Source of the DNA: Agrobacterium fabrum str. C58
GTDB lineage: Bacteria > Pseudomonadota > Alphaproteobacteria > Rhizobiales > Rhizobiaceae
Reading direction: 5' to 3'
Length of the DNA stretch: 64,000 nt
NCBI RefSeq assembly: GCF_000092025.1
Contig: NC_003063.2
Location: 1,169,001-1,233,000, forward strand
Shown: positions 15,118-32,573 of the stretch, piece by piece
Numbering within the stretch: the stretch's first letter is position 1
Layout of the letters: each line of letters starts with the position of its first letter
Notes under the pieces: model-generated
Databases searched by the model: none
The model's input: the letters and a program-made list of their open reading frames with translations, nothing else
What the model was told of the DNA's origin: nothing
Program-made: the position numbers and the translations under genes

Positions 15118-18074
15118 GCGGCGACTATCGTATCAAGGGCGCCGGTCGCCTCACCCCGGCCAGAACCGCGCGTTTCACCTTCGACGGCAAGATTTATCCG
15201 GCGCTGGAGGGCGATACCGTTGCGTCAGCGCTTCTGGCCAATGGCGTGCATCTGATCGGCCGCTCGTTCAAATATCACCGCCCGCGCGGTTTCCTGTCTG
15301 CCGGACCGGAGGAGCCGAACGCGCTGATTGACGTGTCGCGAGACAGCCTACGCAAGCAGCCCAATGTGCGCGCCACGGTGCAGGAGGTGTTCGACGGCGC
15401 CATCATTGCCTCGCAGAACCGTTTCCCGTCGCTGTCCTTTGATCTGAGCGCCGTCAACGACCTCCTGTCGCCGATGTTCGCGGCCGGTTTTTATTATAAG
15501 ACCTTCATGTGGCCGAAGGCCGCCTGGCACAAGATTTACGAACCGCTGATCCGCCGCGCTGCCGGTCTCGGCAAGGCGCCGAGCGAACCGGATGCTGATC
15601 ATTATTCCGGCCGTTATGCCCATTGCGACGTGTTGGTCGCCGGTGCCGGCGTTGCCGGCCTGACGGCGGCGCTGTCGGCGGCGAAAACAGGCGCCAGCGT
15701 CATTCTGGTGGATGAGAATGCCGAGATCGGCGGTGCGCTGCGCTTCGATACCGGCGCGGTGATCGACGGTCTGCCCGGTTACGAGTGGGCGCAGAAGGTT
15801 CTCGCCGAACTTCAGTCCATGTCGAATGTGCGGGTTCTGACGCGCACGACGGCCTTTGGTTATTACAACCACAATTTCGTGGCGCTGGCGGAGCGCGTCA
15901 CCGATCATCTCGCCACGCCGGCCAGACACCAGCCGCGCGAGCGGCTGTGGCAGGTGCGCGCCAAAAAGGTGGTGTTGGCCGCTGGTGCAATCGAGCGCCA
16001 CATGGTCTTTGCCAATAATGACCGGCCCGGGATCATGCTGGCTGCGGCTGCCCGCACCTATCTTAACCAGTACGGCGTGTCCGTTGGCCATAATGTCGGT
16101 GTCTATACGGCTCATGATTCGGCCTATGAGACAGCCTTCGACCTGAAAAAGGCCGGCGTGAAGATCGCCGCCATCGTCGATTGCCGCGAGAACCCGGACC
16201 AGCGCCTGCTGGACGAGGCACGGGCGCTCGGCATCGAAGTGCTGGCAGGCCACAGTGTTTACAACACCGCCGGCCGCCTGCGCGTGTCTTCCATGACCGT
16301 TGGCCGCAATGGCGGCTCCAACAAGCGCAAGATCGCCATAGACGCGCTTGTGGTTTCGGCGGGCTGGACGCCGTCCGTGCATCTCTTCTCACAATCGCGC
16401 GGCAAGCTGAAGTTTGACGCGGCTAACCAGCGTTTCCTGCCTGATATCCATGTGCAGAACTGCGTTTCCATTGGCGCCTGCAACGGCACGGACGATCTTG
16501 TCGCGATCATTGCCGAAGCGGCAGCTGCCGGCGGCGGTTCGGTGGCGTTTTCCGGCGAGAATGCAAGGGCCTGGACCGGTGGCATGATCGGTGCGGCCGA
16601 AGGGGCGGGTGAGGGCACCGGCGTCAAGGCCTTCATCGATTTCCAGCACGATGTCTGCGCCAAGGATATCCGCCTTGCCGTGCGCGAGGGCATGCATTCC
16701 GTCGAGCATATCAAGCGCTTCACCACCAATGGCATGGCGTCCGATCAGGGCAAGATGTCGAACATGCATGGCCTCGCCATCGCGTCGGAAGCGCTTGGCC
16801 GGGATTTGCCCAAGGTCGGTCTCACCACCTTCCGCCAGCCCTATACGCCGGTTACTTTCGGCACGCTCATCAACCATTCGCGCGGCGCGCTGTTCGACCC
16901 GACCCGCAAGACACCGATGCATGAGGAAGAACTGGCAGCCGGCGCGGTGTTCGAAGATGTCGGCAACTGGAAACGCGCCTGGTTCTTCCCGCGTGCGGGC
17001 GAGGACATGCATGAGGCGATCAACCGCGAATGCAAGACGGTGCGGACAAGCGTCGGCGTGTTCGATGCCTCCACACTCGGCAAGATTGAGGTGGTCGGTC
17101 CGGATGCGGCGAAGTTCCTGAACCTCATCTACACCAATGCCTGGGATACGCTGAAACCCGGCCGCTGCCGTTATGGCATCATGACCCGCGAAGACGGCTT
17201 CGTTTATGATGACGGCGTTGTCGGGCGTCTGGCCGAGGACCGCTTCCATGTGACGACGACGACAGGCGGTGCGCCGCGTGTGCTCCAGCACATGGAAGAT
17301 TATCTTCAGACCGAATTCCCCGATCTCAATGTCTGGCTCACCTCGGCGACCGAACAATGGGCGGTCATTGCCGTGCAGGGGCCGAAGGCGCGCGAGGTGA
17401 TCGCGCCCTTCGTCGAAGGTATCGATCTGTCGCCGGAAGCCTTCCCGCATATGGCGGTGGCCGAGGGCAAGTTCTGCGGTGTGCCGACGCGGCTTTTCCG
17501 CGTCTCTTTCACCGGCGAACTTGGTTTCGAAATCAATGTGCCGGCCGACTATGGCGCAGCCGTCTGGTCCGCGATCCGTGACAGGACGGAAGCCGTCGGC
17601 GGGTGCCTTTATGGCACCGAGACCATGCATATTCTGCGTGCGGAAAAGGGCTATATCATCGTCGGTCAGGATACGGATGGCACGGTGACACCTGACGATG
17701 CCGGGCTCGCCTGGGCCGTTTCCAAGAAGAAGACTGATTTCGTCGGCATTCGCGGCCTGAAACGCATTGACCTGACGCGCACCGGCCGCAAGCAGCTCGT
17801 CGGTTTGAAGACGAAGGACAGGCTGACCGTGCCCGACGAAGGCGGCCAGATCGTTACCGATCCGAACCAGCCGAAGCCGATGACCATGCTTGGCCATGTC
17901 ACCTCCGCCTATTGGTCGGAAAATCTCGGCCACTCCATCGCTTTTGCGCTGGTGGCGGATGGCAGGGCGCGCATGGGCGAAACGCTCTATATTCCGCTTG
18001 CCGATAAAACCATTGCCGTCGAAGTGACCGACATGGTCTTCCTCGACAAGGAAGGAACCCGTCTCAATGGCTGA
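15114..18074 (+). CDS. soxA: Sarcosine oxidase alpha subunit
   Basis: This 986-residue large subunit has an N-terminal 2Fe-2S-type fold region without the cluster (RFTFDGKIYPALEGDT, about 20-100). A nucleotide-binding Rossmann domain follows (DVLVAGAGVAGLTAALSAAK, about 173-195), then a pyridine nucleotide-disulphide oxidoreductase region to about 480. The C-terminal aminomethyltransferase (GcvT) domain, about 610-980, binds tetrahydrofolate and makes 5,10-methylene-THF. The subunit binds NAD and, with SoxB, the covalent FMN. AGGGAG precedes the start; it overlaps soxD by four bases and soxG by eight. Confidence 0.96.
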   Translation: MSGDYRIKGAGRLTPARTARFTFDGKIYPALEGDTVASALLANGVHLIGRSFKYHRPRGFLSAGPEEPNALIDVSRDSLRKQPNVRATVQEVFDGAIIASQNRFPSLSFDLSAVNDLLSPMFAAGFYYKTFMWPKAAWHKIYEPLIRRAAGLGKAPSEPDADHYSGRYAHCDVLVAGAGVAGLTAALSAAKTGASVILVDENAEIGGALRFDTGAVIDGLPGYEWAQKVLAELQSMSNVRVLTRTTAFGYYNHNFVALAERVTDHLATPARHQPRERLWQVRAKKVVLAAGAIERHMVFANNDRPGIMLAAAARTYLNQYGVSVGHNVGVYTAHDSAYETAFDLKKAGVKIAAIVDCRENPDQRLLDEARALGIEVLAGHSVYNTAGRLRVSSMTVGRNGGSNKRKIAIDALVVSAGWTPSVHLFSQSRGKLKFDAANQRFLPDIHVQNCVSIGACNGTDDLVAIIAEAAAAGGGSVAFSGENARAWTGGMIGAAEGAGEGTGVKAFIDFQHDVCAKDIRLAVREGMHSVEHIKRFTTNGMASDQGKMSNMHGLAIASEALGRDLPKVGLTTFRQPYTPVTFGTLINHSRGALFDPTRKTPMHEEELAAGAVFEDVGNWKRAWFFPRAGEDMHEAINRECKTVRTSVGVFDASTLGKIEVVGPDAAKFLNLIYTNAWDTLKPGRCRYGIMTREDGFVYDDGVVGRLAEDRFHVTTTTGGAPRVLQHMEDYLQTEFPDLNVWLTSATEQWAVIAVQGPKAREVIAPFVEGIDLSPEAFPHMAVAEGKFCGVPTRLFRVSFTGELGFEINVPADYGAAVWSAIRDRTEAVGGCLYGTETMHILRAEKGYIIVGQDTDGTVTPDDAGLAWAVSKKKTDFVGIRGLKRIDLTRTGRKQLVGLKTKDRLTVPDEGGQIVTDPNQPKPMTMLGHVTSAYWSENLGHSIAFALVADGRARMGETLYIPLADKTIAVEVTDMVFLDKEGTRLNG

Positions 18075-18621
18075 CATGCTGCACGCAAAACGCAAATCCG
18101 TGCTCGAGGATTTCCACGGCGGTTCGCCGTTCGTTTCGCTGAAACCCGCCGCTTCCGCCTCGCGGCTGTCGTTGCGGGCGCGGGAAAGTGCCGTGCCGGC
18201 GCTTTCGGAAGCACTAGGCCTTGCGCTTCCCACCAGCCCGAAAGGCTCCGTCACATCAGGCCTGCGCTTTGCTCTGTGGCTCGGCCCGGATGAGTGGCTG
18301 GTGATCGATCAGGGCGAAAGCGACCTGATGGCGGCGCTTGCCGGCGTCTCCGGGCTGTTTTCCGCGACCGATGTTTCCCACCGCAACACAGCCGTCAACG
18401 TTTCTGGCGCGGGCGCGGAAGCCGCACTCAATGCCGGCTGCCCGCAGGACCTGTCTCAAGCGAGGTTCCCTGTCGGCGCCTGCTCGCGCACGGTTTTCGG
18501 CAAGGCGGAAGTGGTGCTGCTGCGCACGGCGGATGATACATTCCGGGTGGAATGCTGGCGTTCCTTCGCGGAATATGTCGGTGGGCTATTGCAGGAAGCG
18601 GCGGCCGACGTGGCGGTTTAG
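18067..18621 (+). CDS. soxG: Sarcosine oxidase gamma subunit
   Basis: This 184-residue protein has the SoxG/GcvT-like fold: an N-terminal HAKRKSVLEDFHGG segment, LGPDEWLVID near residue 75 and DVSHRNTAVNVSG near residue 104. It completes the alpha-beta-gamma-delta complex. The start overlaps the soxA end by eight bases. Its stop overlaps by four bases the 3' end of the convergent DUF2332 gene, so no terminator fits between them. Confidence 0.93.
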   Translation: MADMLHAKRKSVLEDFHGGSPFVSLKPAASASRLSLRARESAVPALSEALGLALPTSPKGSVTSGLRFALWLGPDEWLVIDQGESDLMAALAGVSGLFSATDVSHRNTAVNVSGAGAEAALNAGCPQDLSQARFPVGACSRTVFGKAEVVLLRTADDTFRVECWRSFAEYVGGLLQEAAADVAV

Positions 18622-19658
18622 CCGCTCCAACCCCGCCATTCCACCCATTGTCCATGGAAATCGGCCCGGCCGATCTCCTGTTTATCGCCGGTGGGCCATA
18701 TCTGCAGGGTAATTGCGGCACCGCCAGGTGTCGCATCCGCCTCCATTTGCAGGCGCGCAAGCGGGGCTTCCGGCGTGGCGCGGGCTCCGGCTTCAGCGAT
18801 CAATGCCTCGCCCGCCTGTTTCAGGGCATCCGGCAGATATTGCCAGGCGATGGAGTGATAGACGACATGGGTCGCGCCAGTATGTTGCGTGGCAAGGCGG
18901 CGTTTCAGCCAGTCGACCGCATCGGCTTTCTCCACCTGCAGGCCGTTCTCCACCGCGATCCGTAAGGCAGCGGCAGTGCGCTCCAGCCTGTCGGTCTGGT
19001 CGGCCCAGATATAGGACATCAGCCGCAGGCGGTCCTCGGACGAAGAGGGATCGAGCGGATTGAGGTCGCATCCCGCACGCTCAATGACCTCGATCCGCCC
19101 ATCCGGCGGGGTGCCGCCGCGCCATTCCGGCGACAGGAAGACATCGGATTGTTCGCCCCATGCAAAGTCGCCGAGACGATAGCGGTATCGGTCAAATTGC
19201 AGGTTGAGCCCGGCGCTCGCCCCCACCTCGGACAGCACGAGCGGCTTGCCGGTGCGCTCGGCTATCGAAAGAAAGCCCGGCAACAGCACGGCGGAACGGC
19301 GGACCTCGTTGGTCTGCGGCGGTGATTTCAGCGTTTCGAGGATAAAGACCTGATGGAACCGCAGGGCGCTGGCGCAGGCCTGCCACAGCGCCTCCTCGTC
19401 ATCAGGCGGAATATCGACAAGTGGCGCGATCTTTTCTTGAATGGCGAGCGCGTGCAGCGCCCCCGCCAGCCGCAGGGGAACGGAATCACCGGAGGGGCCG
19501 ACATCGCCGGGCCAGGACAGGATCGTCTCGCCCACCTCCGTCTGGCGGTCGAGCCTTGCGGCCACGGCGCGACAAAGCCGTGCGGTAAAGGGAGACCCGA
19601 GGCTGTCGCAAGCCTTTGCCTGAACGAGAAACGCATTCCTCACGGCTTCGTCATGCAT
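18618..19658 (-). CDS. DUF2332 family protein
   Basis: This 346-residue cytosolic protein matches the DUF2332 family: an N-terminal QAKACDSLGSPFTARLC segment, GDSVPLRLAGALHAL, and the conserved core LVLSEVGASAGLNLQFDRYRY near residue 145, followed by ERAGCDLNPLD and WADQTDRL. The EVGASAGLN motif resembles a methyltransferase-like SAM loop, but no reaction is established. GGGAG precedes the ATG. It converges on and overlaps soxG by four bases and is 22 bases upstream of the MaoC gene's 3' end. Confidence 0.88.
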   Translation of the reverse strand: MHDEAVRNAFLVQAKACDSLGSPFTARLCRAVAARLDRQTEVGETILSWPGDVGPSGDSVPLRLAGALHALAIQEKIAPLVDIPPDDEEALWQACASALRFHQVFILETLKSPPQTNEVRRSAVLLPGFLSIAERTGKPLVLSEVGASAGLNLQFDRYRYRLGDFAWGEQSDVFLSPEWRGGTPPDGRIEVIERAGCDLNPLDPSSSEDRLRLMSYIWADQTDRLERTAAALRIAVENGLQVEKADAVDWLKRRLATQHTGATHVVYHSIAWQYLPDALKQAGEALIAEAGARATPEAPLARLQMEADATPGGAAITLQIWPTGDKQEIGRADFHGQWVEWRGWSG

Positions 19659-19680
19659 GCGGTTTCTCCCTAGCCATATC

Positions 19681-20169
19681 TCAGGCGTCTTCTGGCCTGT
19701 CTTCCGGGTTGAACTGGCTGATGGTGGTCCAGCGGGCGGTGAGCGCCGGCTTTTTTTCGTTTTCGATGTCCACTGTCACATCATAGGTCGTCATCAGCAT
19801 GGCCGCGCCGCGAAAACGCGCTTCCGCCAGCGTGAACCGGCCACGCACCCGCGCACCGCTTTTCACGGGGGTGACGAAACGGACGGTATCGAAGCCGTAA
19901 TTGATGCCCATGGTTTGCTCGCGAATGCGGGGCAGCGCGTCGTAATTCAGCGCCGAAAGCAGCGAAAGCGTCAGGAACCCATGGGCAATCGTGCCGCCAA
20001 AAGGGCTTTCAGCACGGGCGCGCTCGGGGTCCATATGGATGAACTGTTCATCCAGTGTCGCTTTCCCGAAGGCATTAATCATCGTCTGGTCGACGGTGAT
20101 CCAGTCGGAAACACCCATTTCCGTGCCGACGCGGCCCTTTATTTCCGCCAGCGCAATTTCTTTTGTCAT
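19681..20169 (-). CDS. MaoC/NodN-type hot-dog dehydratase
   Basis: This 162-residue single hot-dog domain protein has the (R)-hydratase motif area (FIHMDPERARAESPFGGTIAHGFLTLSLLS, about 43-72) with the catalytic Asp-His pair in D-x4-A-x3-PFGGTIAHG. Family members hydrate enoyl-CoA esters; NodN of rhizobia is a relative. GAGGTAAC lies directly before the ATG. The gene ends 22 bases before the start of the DUF2332 gene on the same strand and starts 54 bases after glgX, so it may be transcribed from its own promoter or by read-through. Confidence 0.85.
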   Translation of the reverse strand: MTKEIALAEIKGRVGTEMGVSDWITVDQTMINAFGKATLDEQFIHMDPERARAESPFGGTIAHGFLTLSLLSALNYDALPRIREQTMGINYGFDTVRFVTPVKSGARVRGRFTLAEARFRGAAMLMTTYDVTVDIENEKKPALTARWTTISQFNPEDRPEDA

Positions 20170-20223
20170 GTTACCTCGTCCGCATTGTTTCCCACGATTT
20201 ATACGGCTGGTGACGCGAAGGGA

Positions 20224-22179
20224 TCAACCGCGCAGATAAAACACCACGGAACGGGCGGGCAGGAAGGCGGGATTGCCGAAATCCGTGCCGATGGAGCGCC
20301 AACCATCGCCCGGCAAGGTGAAGGGAACGATGTCACGGCCGCGATTGATGAGCACGGCAAGCTCGGTAGCTTTGCCGGTTTCCCGGTCCGGGGTGGAAAG
20401 CACCATGGCGAAGGCCTGCCCATCCGGCCTCTCCCAGTCAGCAACCGTCATCGGTTCGCCGCCCGGGGCAAGCCATGTCACGTCGCCCCTGCCGGAGAAG
20501 AAGCCACTCTCAGAAAACACACCGAAGCGCTTGCGCAGTGCGGCGAGAAACGCCGTGTGGTCGATCAACTCAGGGACAAGCGATGACCAGTCGACCCAGC
20601 TGATCTCATTGTCCTGGCAATAGGCATTGTTATTGCCCTGCTGGCTGCGGCCACCCTCGTCGCCCGCCGTCAACATCAGGGTGCCGCGGCTGACGAAAAG
20701 CGTGGAAAGCAGCGCTTTCACATCCGCAAGGCGGGCGGCGACAATGGCGGGATCATCGGTCAGGCCTTCAAAACCATTGTTCCAGGAATGGTTGTCATTG
20801 TGGCCGTCGCGATTGTTCTCGCCGTTCTTTTCATTGTGCTTGCGCTCATGGCTGACGAGATCGAACAGGGTGAAACCGTCATGGGCGGCAAGGAAATTGA
20901 CGCTGCGACTTTTTAAGCGGCCATGGCGGGAAAAGATCGGCGAGGAGCCGGACAGCGCATTGGCAAGCGCCCCGGTCGTGCCGGCATCGCCACGCCAGAA
21001 CCGGCGCATGTCATCGCGGGCGCGGTCGTTCCACTCCAGGAAACTCTCAGGGAAATTGCCGAGTTGATAACCGCCGGGGCCGATATCCCAGGGTTCGGCG
21101 ATCAGCAGGCGGTCGTAAAGCACCGGGTCCGAATGCATGGCGGCCAGCGTCTCGCTCGCCATGTCGAAACCCGCGGCTGTTCTGCCGAGCACGGGCGCGA
21201 GATCGAAACGGAAGCCATCCACGCCGGCGTTGAGAACGAAATGCCGCAGCGAATCGACGATGAGCTGGCGGATATAGGGGTGGTCGCAGGCAACCGTATT
21301 GCCGGTGCCGGTATCGTTGACCAGCACGCCCGGCTTTCCCTGCGGGTGACGGAAAGCGGTGAGATTATCGAGGCCGCGCAGTGATAGAATCGAGCCTTCG
21401 ATATCGCTTTCACCCGTATGGTTGAAGACCAGATCGAGAATGACGCCAATACCTTCCGCATGCAAAGCTGCAACGGTGTCGCGAAGTTCCCGCACACCGC
21501 CGGGGCAGAGGCGCGGATCGAGCGCGATGAAGCCGACCGGATTATAACCCCAGGCATTGGAAAGCCCGAGCGGCGGCAGGTGGCGTTCGTCGATCCAGGC
21601 GGTAATCGGCATCAATTCCACAGCATCGACGCCGATTTTTTTCAAATGCGCGAGAATGGCGGGATGCGCCAGTGCCGCGACGGTGCCCCTGATATCTTCA
21701 GGCACATAAGGATGCAGCTGGGTGAAGGATTTGACGGCAAGTTCGTAAATCAACCCGCCTTCGGCAAAACGAGGCGGCTGGCGCTTGACCGGGTCATGCG
21801 CGGAAAGGATCGCCTTCGGCATGATCGCGCCGGTTTCAGCGCCAAAGGCATAAAGCGAGGGATCGTGCCGGAAGGGGCGGTCGATCTCGGTGGCATAGGG
21901 GTCGAGCAGCAGCTTTGCAGGATCAAACCACAGGCCATGTTCGGGGGCGTAAATGCCGTGGGCACGGAAGCCGTATCGCGTGCCGGGCCCGGCATTCTCA
22001 TGTGTGAGCCGATGAACGTCGTCTTCGCCGCGCATCATCGGCAGGCGCGCCGTCTCTTTCTCGCCAGCGTCATCGAACAGGCAGAGATCGATTTGCGAGG
22101 CGTGGCGGGAATAGACAGTGAACTCCACTCCGTTTTCCGTTCGGGTTGCGCCTTTGGGGAAAACGGGTGGTATCTGCAT
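20224..22179 (-). CDS. glgX: Glycogen debranching enzyme GlgX
   Basis: This 651-residue GH13 enzyme hydrolyses alpha-1,6 branches of phosphorylase-limit glycogen. It has an N-terminal CBM48 domain (about 1-110), then the GH13 barrel with VILDLVFNHTGE near 240, DGFRFDLA near 317 (nucleophile Asp), AEPWDIGPGGYQ near 355 and FLAAHDGFTLFD near 425, and a C-terminal beta domain. Length is typical of GlgX. It lies 104 bases downstream of pgm on the same strand, so it may be the last gene of the glycogen operon. Confidence 0.94.
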   Translation of the reverse strand: MQIPPVFPKGATRTENGVEFTVYSRHASQIDLCLFDDAGEKETARLPMMRGEDDVHRLTHENAGPGTRYGFRAHGIYAPEHGLWFDPAKLLLDPYATEIDRPFRHDPSLYAFGAETGAIMPKAILSAHDPVKRQPPRFAEGGLIYELAVKSFTQLHPYVPEDIRGTVAALAHPAILAHLKKIGVDAVELMPITAWIDERHLPPLGLSNAWGYNPVGFIALDPRLCPGGVRELRDTVAALHAEGIGVILDLVFNHTGESDIEGSILSLRGLDNLTAFRHPQGKPGVLVNDTGTGNTVACDHPYIRQLIVDSLRHFVLNAGVDGFRFDLAPVLGRTAAGFDMASETLAAMHSDPVLYDRLLIAEPWDIGPGGYQLGNFPESFLEWNDRARDDMRRFWRGDAGTTGALANALSGSSPIFSRHGRLKSRSVNFLAAHDGFTLFDLVSHERKHNEKNGENNRDGHNDNHSWNNGFEGLTDDPAIVAARLADVKALLSTLFVSRGTLMLTAGDEGGRSQQGNNNAYCQDNEISWVDWSSLVPELIDHTAFLAALRKRFGVFSESGFFSGRGDVTWLAPGGEPMTVADWERPDGQAFAMVLSTPDRETGKATELAVLINRGRDIVPFTLPGDGWRSIGTDFGNPAFLPARSVVFYLRG

Positions 22180-22283
22180 GGTCTGTCTCTCCGGAGAATG
22201 GTGTGCCTCCTCCAGATCGGAGAAAGCAGAGGCAAGGCCGAATGAGGGGCGCTTGCGCGTCCCTCATGAGCGGGCGGACGTTA

Positions 22284-25359
<3,076 letters not shown>

Positions 25360-25364
25360 GGGCT

Positions 25365-26627
25365 CTACAGGTCCAGCTTGTCGATCATCGATTGGGTGAT
25401 AAGGCAGATGCCGCTTTCCGTGCGGCGGAAGCGTTTGGCATCCAGTTCGGGGTCTTCTCCTACAATCAGTCCTTCCGGAATGACCACGCCATGGTCGATG
25501 ACGACATTGCTGAGCTGAGCATGACGCCCGATCTTCACACTCGGCAGTACTACGGCATTCTCAAGGCGGGAGTATGAATTGGCGCGCACGCCTGTGAACA
25601 GCAGGCTGCGGTTGAGCGCTGCACCGGAAATGATGCAGTCGCCCGAGACGACCGACGATACGGCCGAACCACGGCGATCTTCATCGTCATGCACGAATTT
25701 CGCCGGCGGGGTGATTTCCGCATAGGTCCAGATCGGCCAGGACTTGTCGTAGATATCGAGGTCCGGCACCACATCCGTGAGGTCGATATTGGCCTGCCAA
25801 TAGGCATCGATGGTGCCGACGTCTCGCCAGTAGGGTTCGTGCTCGAAATCCGAACGCACGCAGGAATCAGCGAAGCGGTGCGCAACGGCTTTACCGTGTT
25901 CGACGATATAGGGAATGATGTCCTTGCCGAAGTCGCGGCTGGAGGTCGGATCGGCGGCATCGCGGCGCAGCGCTTCCATCAGGAACTTCGTGTGGAAGAC
26001 GTAGATGCCCATCGAGGCGAGCGCAAAACCTTCATTGCCGGGAATGCCGGGCGGATCGGCCGGCTTTTCGATGAAGTCGATGATCTCGTCTTTTTCGTTC
26101 ACATGCATCACGCCGAAGCCGGTCGCTTCCATGCGCGGCACTTCAAGGCAGCCGATCGTGACGTCGGCACCGGAATCCACATGCTGTTGCAGCATGTATT
26201 CGTAGTCCATTTTGTAAATATGGTCGCCGGCCAGAATGACCATATATTCCGGGGCATAGGGCTCGATGATGTCGATGTTCTGGTAAACCGCGTCGGCGGT
26301 GCCTTCGTACCATTGCGTTTCGGACACGCGCTGCGAAGCCGGCAGAATGTCGAAGCTTTCGTTACGCTCGGGACGGAAGAAGTCCCAGCCGCGTTGCAGG
26401 TGGCGGATGAGGGAGTGAGCCTTATATTGCGTGGCGACGCCGATGCGGCGGATGCCGGAATTGAGCGCGTTGGAAAGCGCAAAATCGATGATGCGCGCCT
26501 TGCCGCCAAAATAAACCGCGGGTTTTGCCCGGCGGTCCGTCAGTTCCTTCAGACGGCTTCCTCTTCCGCCTGCGAGGACATAGGCCATTGCATCACGCGC
26601 CAAAGGCTGAACTCTTTTTTCCGACAT
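25365..26627 (-). CDS. glgC: Glucose-1-phosphate adenylyltransferase (ADP-glucose pyrophosphorylase)
   Basis: This 420-residue enzyme makes ADP-glucose from ATP and glucose 1-phosphate, the committed step of glycogen synthesis. The nucleotide loop [24 protein letters not shown] spans ~15-37 (split here: [12 protein letters not shown], then [12 protein letters not shown]), the sugar-phosphate site FIEKPADPP is near 184 and a C-terminal left-handed beta-helix follows from about 300. The A. tumefaciens enzyme, of the same length, is activated by fructose 6-phosphate and pyruvate. GGGAGGAC precedes the ATG. Confidence 0.98.
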
Positions 26628-26648
26628 GGTGTCCTCCCTCTCTGTCTG

Positions 26649-31318
<4,670 letters not shown>

Positions 31319-31802
31319 TGGTCGGTCAGCACCTTGGTGGGAGGAGAGGGTCTGAGAGGTCGATCCGTGTTGCCTTTGCTGATGCCAGTTTATGCATCGA
31401 TATGGAGGTGTGGCAACAGCAATTTTTACGGAAAGTTGAACGGCTTAGGATTATGAAAAATAAGACTTTTTCTTCCGCGTCCCAAGGATCGCCGAAGGCA
31501 TTGCCGGCCCTTTATCCGCCGTTACCGAAAAGGTTCGCGTGGTCGTTGCGATGCCGGGCATCGTTCAAAAAAGGGAAAGAGGCTGCAACACTTTATAAAT
31601 GGTTCACCGGTCCTGAAATCTGTTTCGCTCAATTATCATGTTTAAACACCGGGTCGAAAACCGCGCATGGGTTCCGGCCTGATGCCCTGAACCACACACT
31701 AGCCTTCGCGGCTGCAAAAATTCAATGAAAATAAATGGGTGTTCGCCGCAGCCGCACCGATCCCCGGCGGCTGCTGCGCGAAACCGGGCGATATTAACGT
31801 GT
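31319..31802. promoter_or_regulatory. 484-base non-coding region upstream of glgP
   Basis: No convincing gene is present. The plus-strand open frame here has no homologous features and no good ribosome-binding site. The part nearest glgP is AT-rich (31395-31470) and is the likely glg promoter. A 15-base palindrome, CGATGCC-G-GGCATCG, is centred at 31557 and could be an operator. The remainder shows nothing I recognise. Confidence 0.4.
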
Positions 31803-32573
31803 TCACCCCAGGCAAAAAGGCTGCGCCACCATTTCGCCTGCGCGGATCGTCACGCTGGTGTTGGGTGGAACGGCGCACCAGGGAGTGCAATCGAAGGAAA
31901 AGGGTTCGGAACTCAACGCAATGCCCTCTTCCAACCCGCGCCAGTAGAGGGTCGGTGGTTTGTCGTCGCTCGACCAGCGGAAGGCATGCACGCAATCGCC
32001 ATCCATCAGCACCGCGCTGAAGCGCAGAGCCGAAGACACGCCCGCCGCAACCATCTTTTCCTGGCAGAGGCGCAGCGCGGTAGAAATGGCGCGAACCGGA
32101 TCCGCATCGAGACCAAGGCCGGCGGCAATCAGGAAAATGGCTTCGCTGTCGCCGGTGCCGCGCCGGGATGCGTAGATATCGTCCGGGATAAGGGAATCGA
32201 TGTCGCGCCGGATCTGCTCGTAACCGCCGATCTGGCCGTTATGCATGAACAGATATTGGCCATGCGCAAAGGGATGGCAATTGGCACGGGATACCTCGCC
32301 TGACGTGGCGGAGCGGACATGGGCCATGAACATGCCGGAGCGCAATTGCTGGCAGAGCGCGGCCAGATTGGCATCGGACCAGGCGGGCCGGGTGTCGCGA
32401 AAGACGCCGGGCGTTCCCCGTTCGCCATACCAGCCAAGGCCGCAGCCATCGCCGTTGACGACGGTTTTTGCTTCCCGTGCGGCCATGGACTGGCTTACCA
32501 ATGATGCTTCCGGCTCGATCAGCAGGCTGTCGAGCCAGACAGGTTTACCGGAATAGGCAAAAAGGCGGCACAT
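31803..32573 (-). CDS. Class II glutamine amidotransferase (YafJ/EgtC-like)
   Basis: This 256-residue Ntn-type amidotransferase domain has the N-terminal nucleophile Cys2 in MCRLFAYSG, GDGCGLGWYG near 42, FMAHVRSATSGEV near 82 and NCHPFAHGQYLFMHNGQI near 98. Stand-alone proteins of this kind act on gamma-glutamyl compounds (EgtC) or have unknown amide substrates (YafJ). No egtB/egtD neighbours are present, so an ergothioneine role is not supported. It follows the racemase gene directly, with stop and start adjacent. Confidence 0.85.
   Translation of the reverse strand: MCRLFAYSGKPVWLDSLLIEPEASLVSQSMAAREAKTVVNGDGCGLGWYGERGTPGVFRDTRPAWSDANLAALCQQLRSGMFMAHVRSATSGEVSRANCHPFAHGQYLFMHNGQIGGYEQIRRDIDSLIPDDIYASRRGTGDSEAIFLIAAGLGLDADPVRAISTALRLCQEKMVAAGVSSALRFSAVLMDGDCVHAFRWSSDDKPPTLYWRGLEEGIALSSEPFSFDCTPWCAVPPNTSVTIRAGEMVAQPFCLG

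Noticed and set aside
16389..18254. A 621-codon open frame on the minus strand
   Set aside because: It is antisense to soxA and soxG, shows no domain and fits a shadow of GC-rich coding sequence.
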